Origin: Candidatus Dormiibacterota bacterium
Lineage (GTDB): Bacteria; Chloroflexota; Dormibacteria; Dormibacterales; Dormibacteraceae
Assembly: GCA_003151665.1 (NCBI GenBank)
Contig: PLYD01000114.1
Span: forward strand, 1,916 to 24,063
DNA: 22,148 nucleotides
Reading direction: 5' to 3'
This document shows positions 21,154 through 22,148 of the stretch, piece after piece (positions within the stretch are counted from its first letter, which is position 1; every line of letters begins with the position of its first letter). Position numbers and translations under genes: made by a program. The notes under the pieces are model-generated. The model ran no database searches. It had not been told where the DNA came from and saw only the letters and a program-made list of their open reading frames with translations.

Positions 21154-21922
21154 GCCCGGGTTCGTCGAGTGCCCACGATGTGGGCAGCCGGTGCTTAAGG
21201 AAAACCTGTCACGGCAATGGAACGAGTGGGGTCAGGTCTGCTGGTGTGAGTCATGCGGCTCCTTCGAGGCTGGCTGCCATGTCTTTGACGAGCCCGTTCC
21301 AGCGCCGGTTTCCGACCTGCAGCGTCTGCCTGCTACGACTCAGAGAATCTTCGACACCGTCCAGCAGATCGCTCGGGACCTTACCAACGTTCCGGCGCGT
21401 GTCTTCACGTCAAGGCTGGAGACTTTGATCGACGAGTTGGTCTCCAGTCTGGTGCCACTCATGGCCGCCGAGGAACGCGCCCTATGCCCCGACCTGGACT
21501 CCCATCTTGCCGAAGCACTTACGGAGGACCACCGGGAGGTGCGGCGGTTGATCGAACGCCTGAGCATGCTGGCGGAGAGTCTCGAACGTCGCATGCGCTC
21601 CGCGCCCGCAACCGGGCCGGTGCGCACGGCCCTGCGGCAGATGATGAGCGCCTTGGCCGATCTCTGCACCCACCAAAATGCTGCGCTGCGCCATCTCGGC
21701 GAGAGTCTGCCCGTTGACGAGCAGGCGCGCCTCGCAGCGACGCTGGAAGCGGCCACCATCGACGCGCGCGAGCGGACGATGTTGATCGTCCGGCCGGAAA
21801 TACCGCCCACTGCGTCCACCGTCCTTCGTCACCGACCCGACCTGACCGCCGCCTACGCGATGAGCCTGGCCGAGATCGAGCGGCAGTCGCGGCGACGGTC
21901 TCAGCCGGCCGAGAAGGGGTAA
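21122..21922 (+). CDS. Zinc-ribbon protein with hemerythrin-like helical domain
   Basis: I place the start at a GTG at 21122, eight bases after AGGAGG, inside the end of the regulator gene; the frame from 21041 would not have this site. The 266-residue product opens with a four-cysteine ribbon (FVECPRCGQPVLKE, then VCWCESCGSFEAGCHVFDEP). From about residue 75 it is helical and recalls a hemerythrin domain: MAAEERALCPDLDSHLAEAL, TEDHREVRRLIERLSMLAES and LCTHQNAALRHLGESL. Some His/Glu ligands are present but the usual HxxxE pattern is incomplete, so iron binding is doubtful. The C terminus is Arg-rich. Coupling to the regulator suggests a sensor or accessory role in the same response. Confidence 0.68.
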   Translation: MHVQDIQPSPEPGFVECPRCGQPVLKENLSRQWNEWGQVCWCESCGSFEAGCHVFDEPVPAPVSDLQRLPATTQRIFDTVQQIARDLTNVPARVFTSRLETLIDELVSSLVPLMAAEERALCPDLDSHLAEALTEDHREVRRLIERLSMLAESLERRMRSAPATGPVRTALRQMMSALADLCTHQNAALRHLGESLPVDEQARLAATLEAATIDARERTMLIVRPEIPPTASTVLRHRPDLTAAYAMSLAEIERQSRRRSQPAEKG

Positions 21923-22148
21923 GCCCTGCTGGAGCGAGGCAAAGCGGACGGTGACCGGTTCTACGCGAAGATCATGGAGCTCGCGAGCTTGGATAGTCGC
22001 TCGCAGGCCAAAAAGGTAGTAGGTTCGGTCATGCGGGGGCTGCTCGGGCGACTGACTCGGATATCCGCCGGTGCTCTCGCTCGTTTCAAGCTGGGCAGCG
22101 CCAGCTGCCCGAAATTTGAATCGGCGACTGGGGGGAGCCGGGTACCGG
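21923..22148 (+). CDS. Partial ORF running off the window
   Basis: The frame directly after the previous stop stays open to the end. The first ATG is at 21974 and starts MELASLDSRSQAKKVVGSVM followed by RGLLGRLTRISAGALARFKL. This helix pattern faintly recalls DUF2267 proteins, which I cannot confirm. No ribosome-binding site is clear. It could also be noncoding. Confidence 0.3.

Overview
The window is GC-rich bacterial DNA with short intergenic gaps, overlapping starts and stops, many GTG starts and no rRNA, CRISPR array, transposase or integrase. F420-type luciferase-like oxidoreductase, mycothiol-type DinB/maleylpyruvate isomerase, a 7Fe actinobacterial-type ferredoxin and DUF929/VKOR proteins suggest an actinobacterium or a related soil lineage (Chloroflexota or Dormibacterota are possible). 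No species is claimed.

Region 1 (1-2485): the end of a phosphoribosyltransferase gene faces a minus-strand set of a CBS-domain site-2 protease, a small HELTH putative metallopeptidase and a short ribosome hibernation factor. The mix resembles the dormancy/hypoxia genes of mycobacteria.

Region 2 (2486-14281): a gene-poor stretch leads to a 58-bp sequence (3038-3095) that holds the 3' 50 nt of a tRNA-Pro(CGG). It recurs exactly at 14224-14281. The 11.1 kb between the copies holds accessory modules: TetR / GT1 glycosyltransferase / DinB-like protein; a frameshifted methyltransferase; a LuxR regulator divergent from an LLM oxidoreductase plus SnoaL-like protein; a TetR divergent from a cupin with a clear palindromic operator; an RDD membrane protein; and a DUF929 thioredoxin-like protein with a VKOR-like protein (probable disulfide-forming pair). 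Both tRNA fragments lack the 5' half and are followed by homologous, equally spaced repeat-rich arms. This fits tandem accretion of integrative elements at one tRNA-Pro gene whose intact copy would lie to the right. Short related sequences recur between the gene modules.

Region 3 (14282-16537): integration-site-like debris, a DJ-1/PfpI protein, a DUF488 protein and a small molybdopterin-domain oxidoreductase.

Region 4 (16692-21922): a tightly packed minus-strand operon encodes a heme-copper-oxidase-subunit-I-like membrane protein, a DUF59 protein, a DUF2249 protein, a cupin-hemerythrin fusion, a 7Fe ferredoxin and an OsmC-DUF2249 fusion. Divergent from it is a winged-helix regulator with a three-cysteine C-terminal region that could hold an Fe-S cluster, coupled to a zinc-ribbon/hemerythrin-like gene. 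I infer a redox or nitric-oxide/oxygen response system; its exact composition is the most interesting functional content of the window. A partial ORF runs off the right end.
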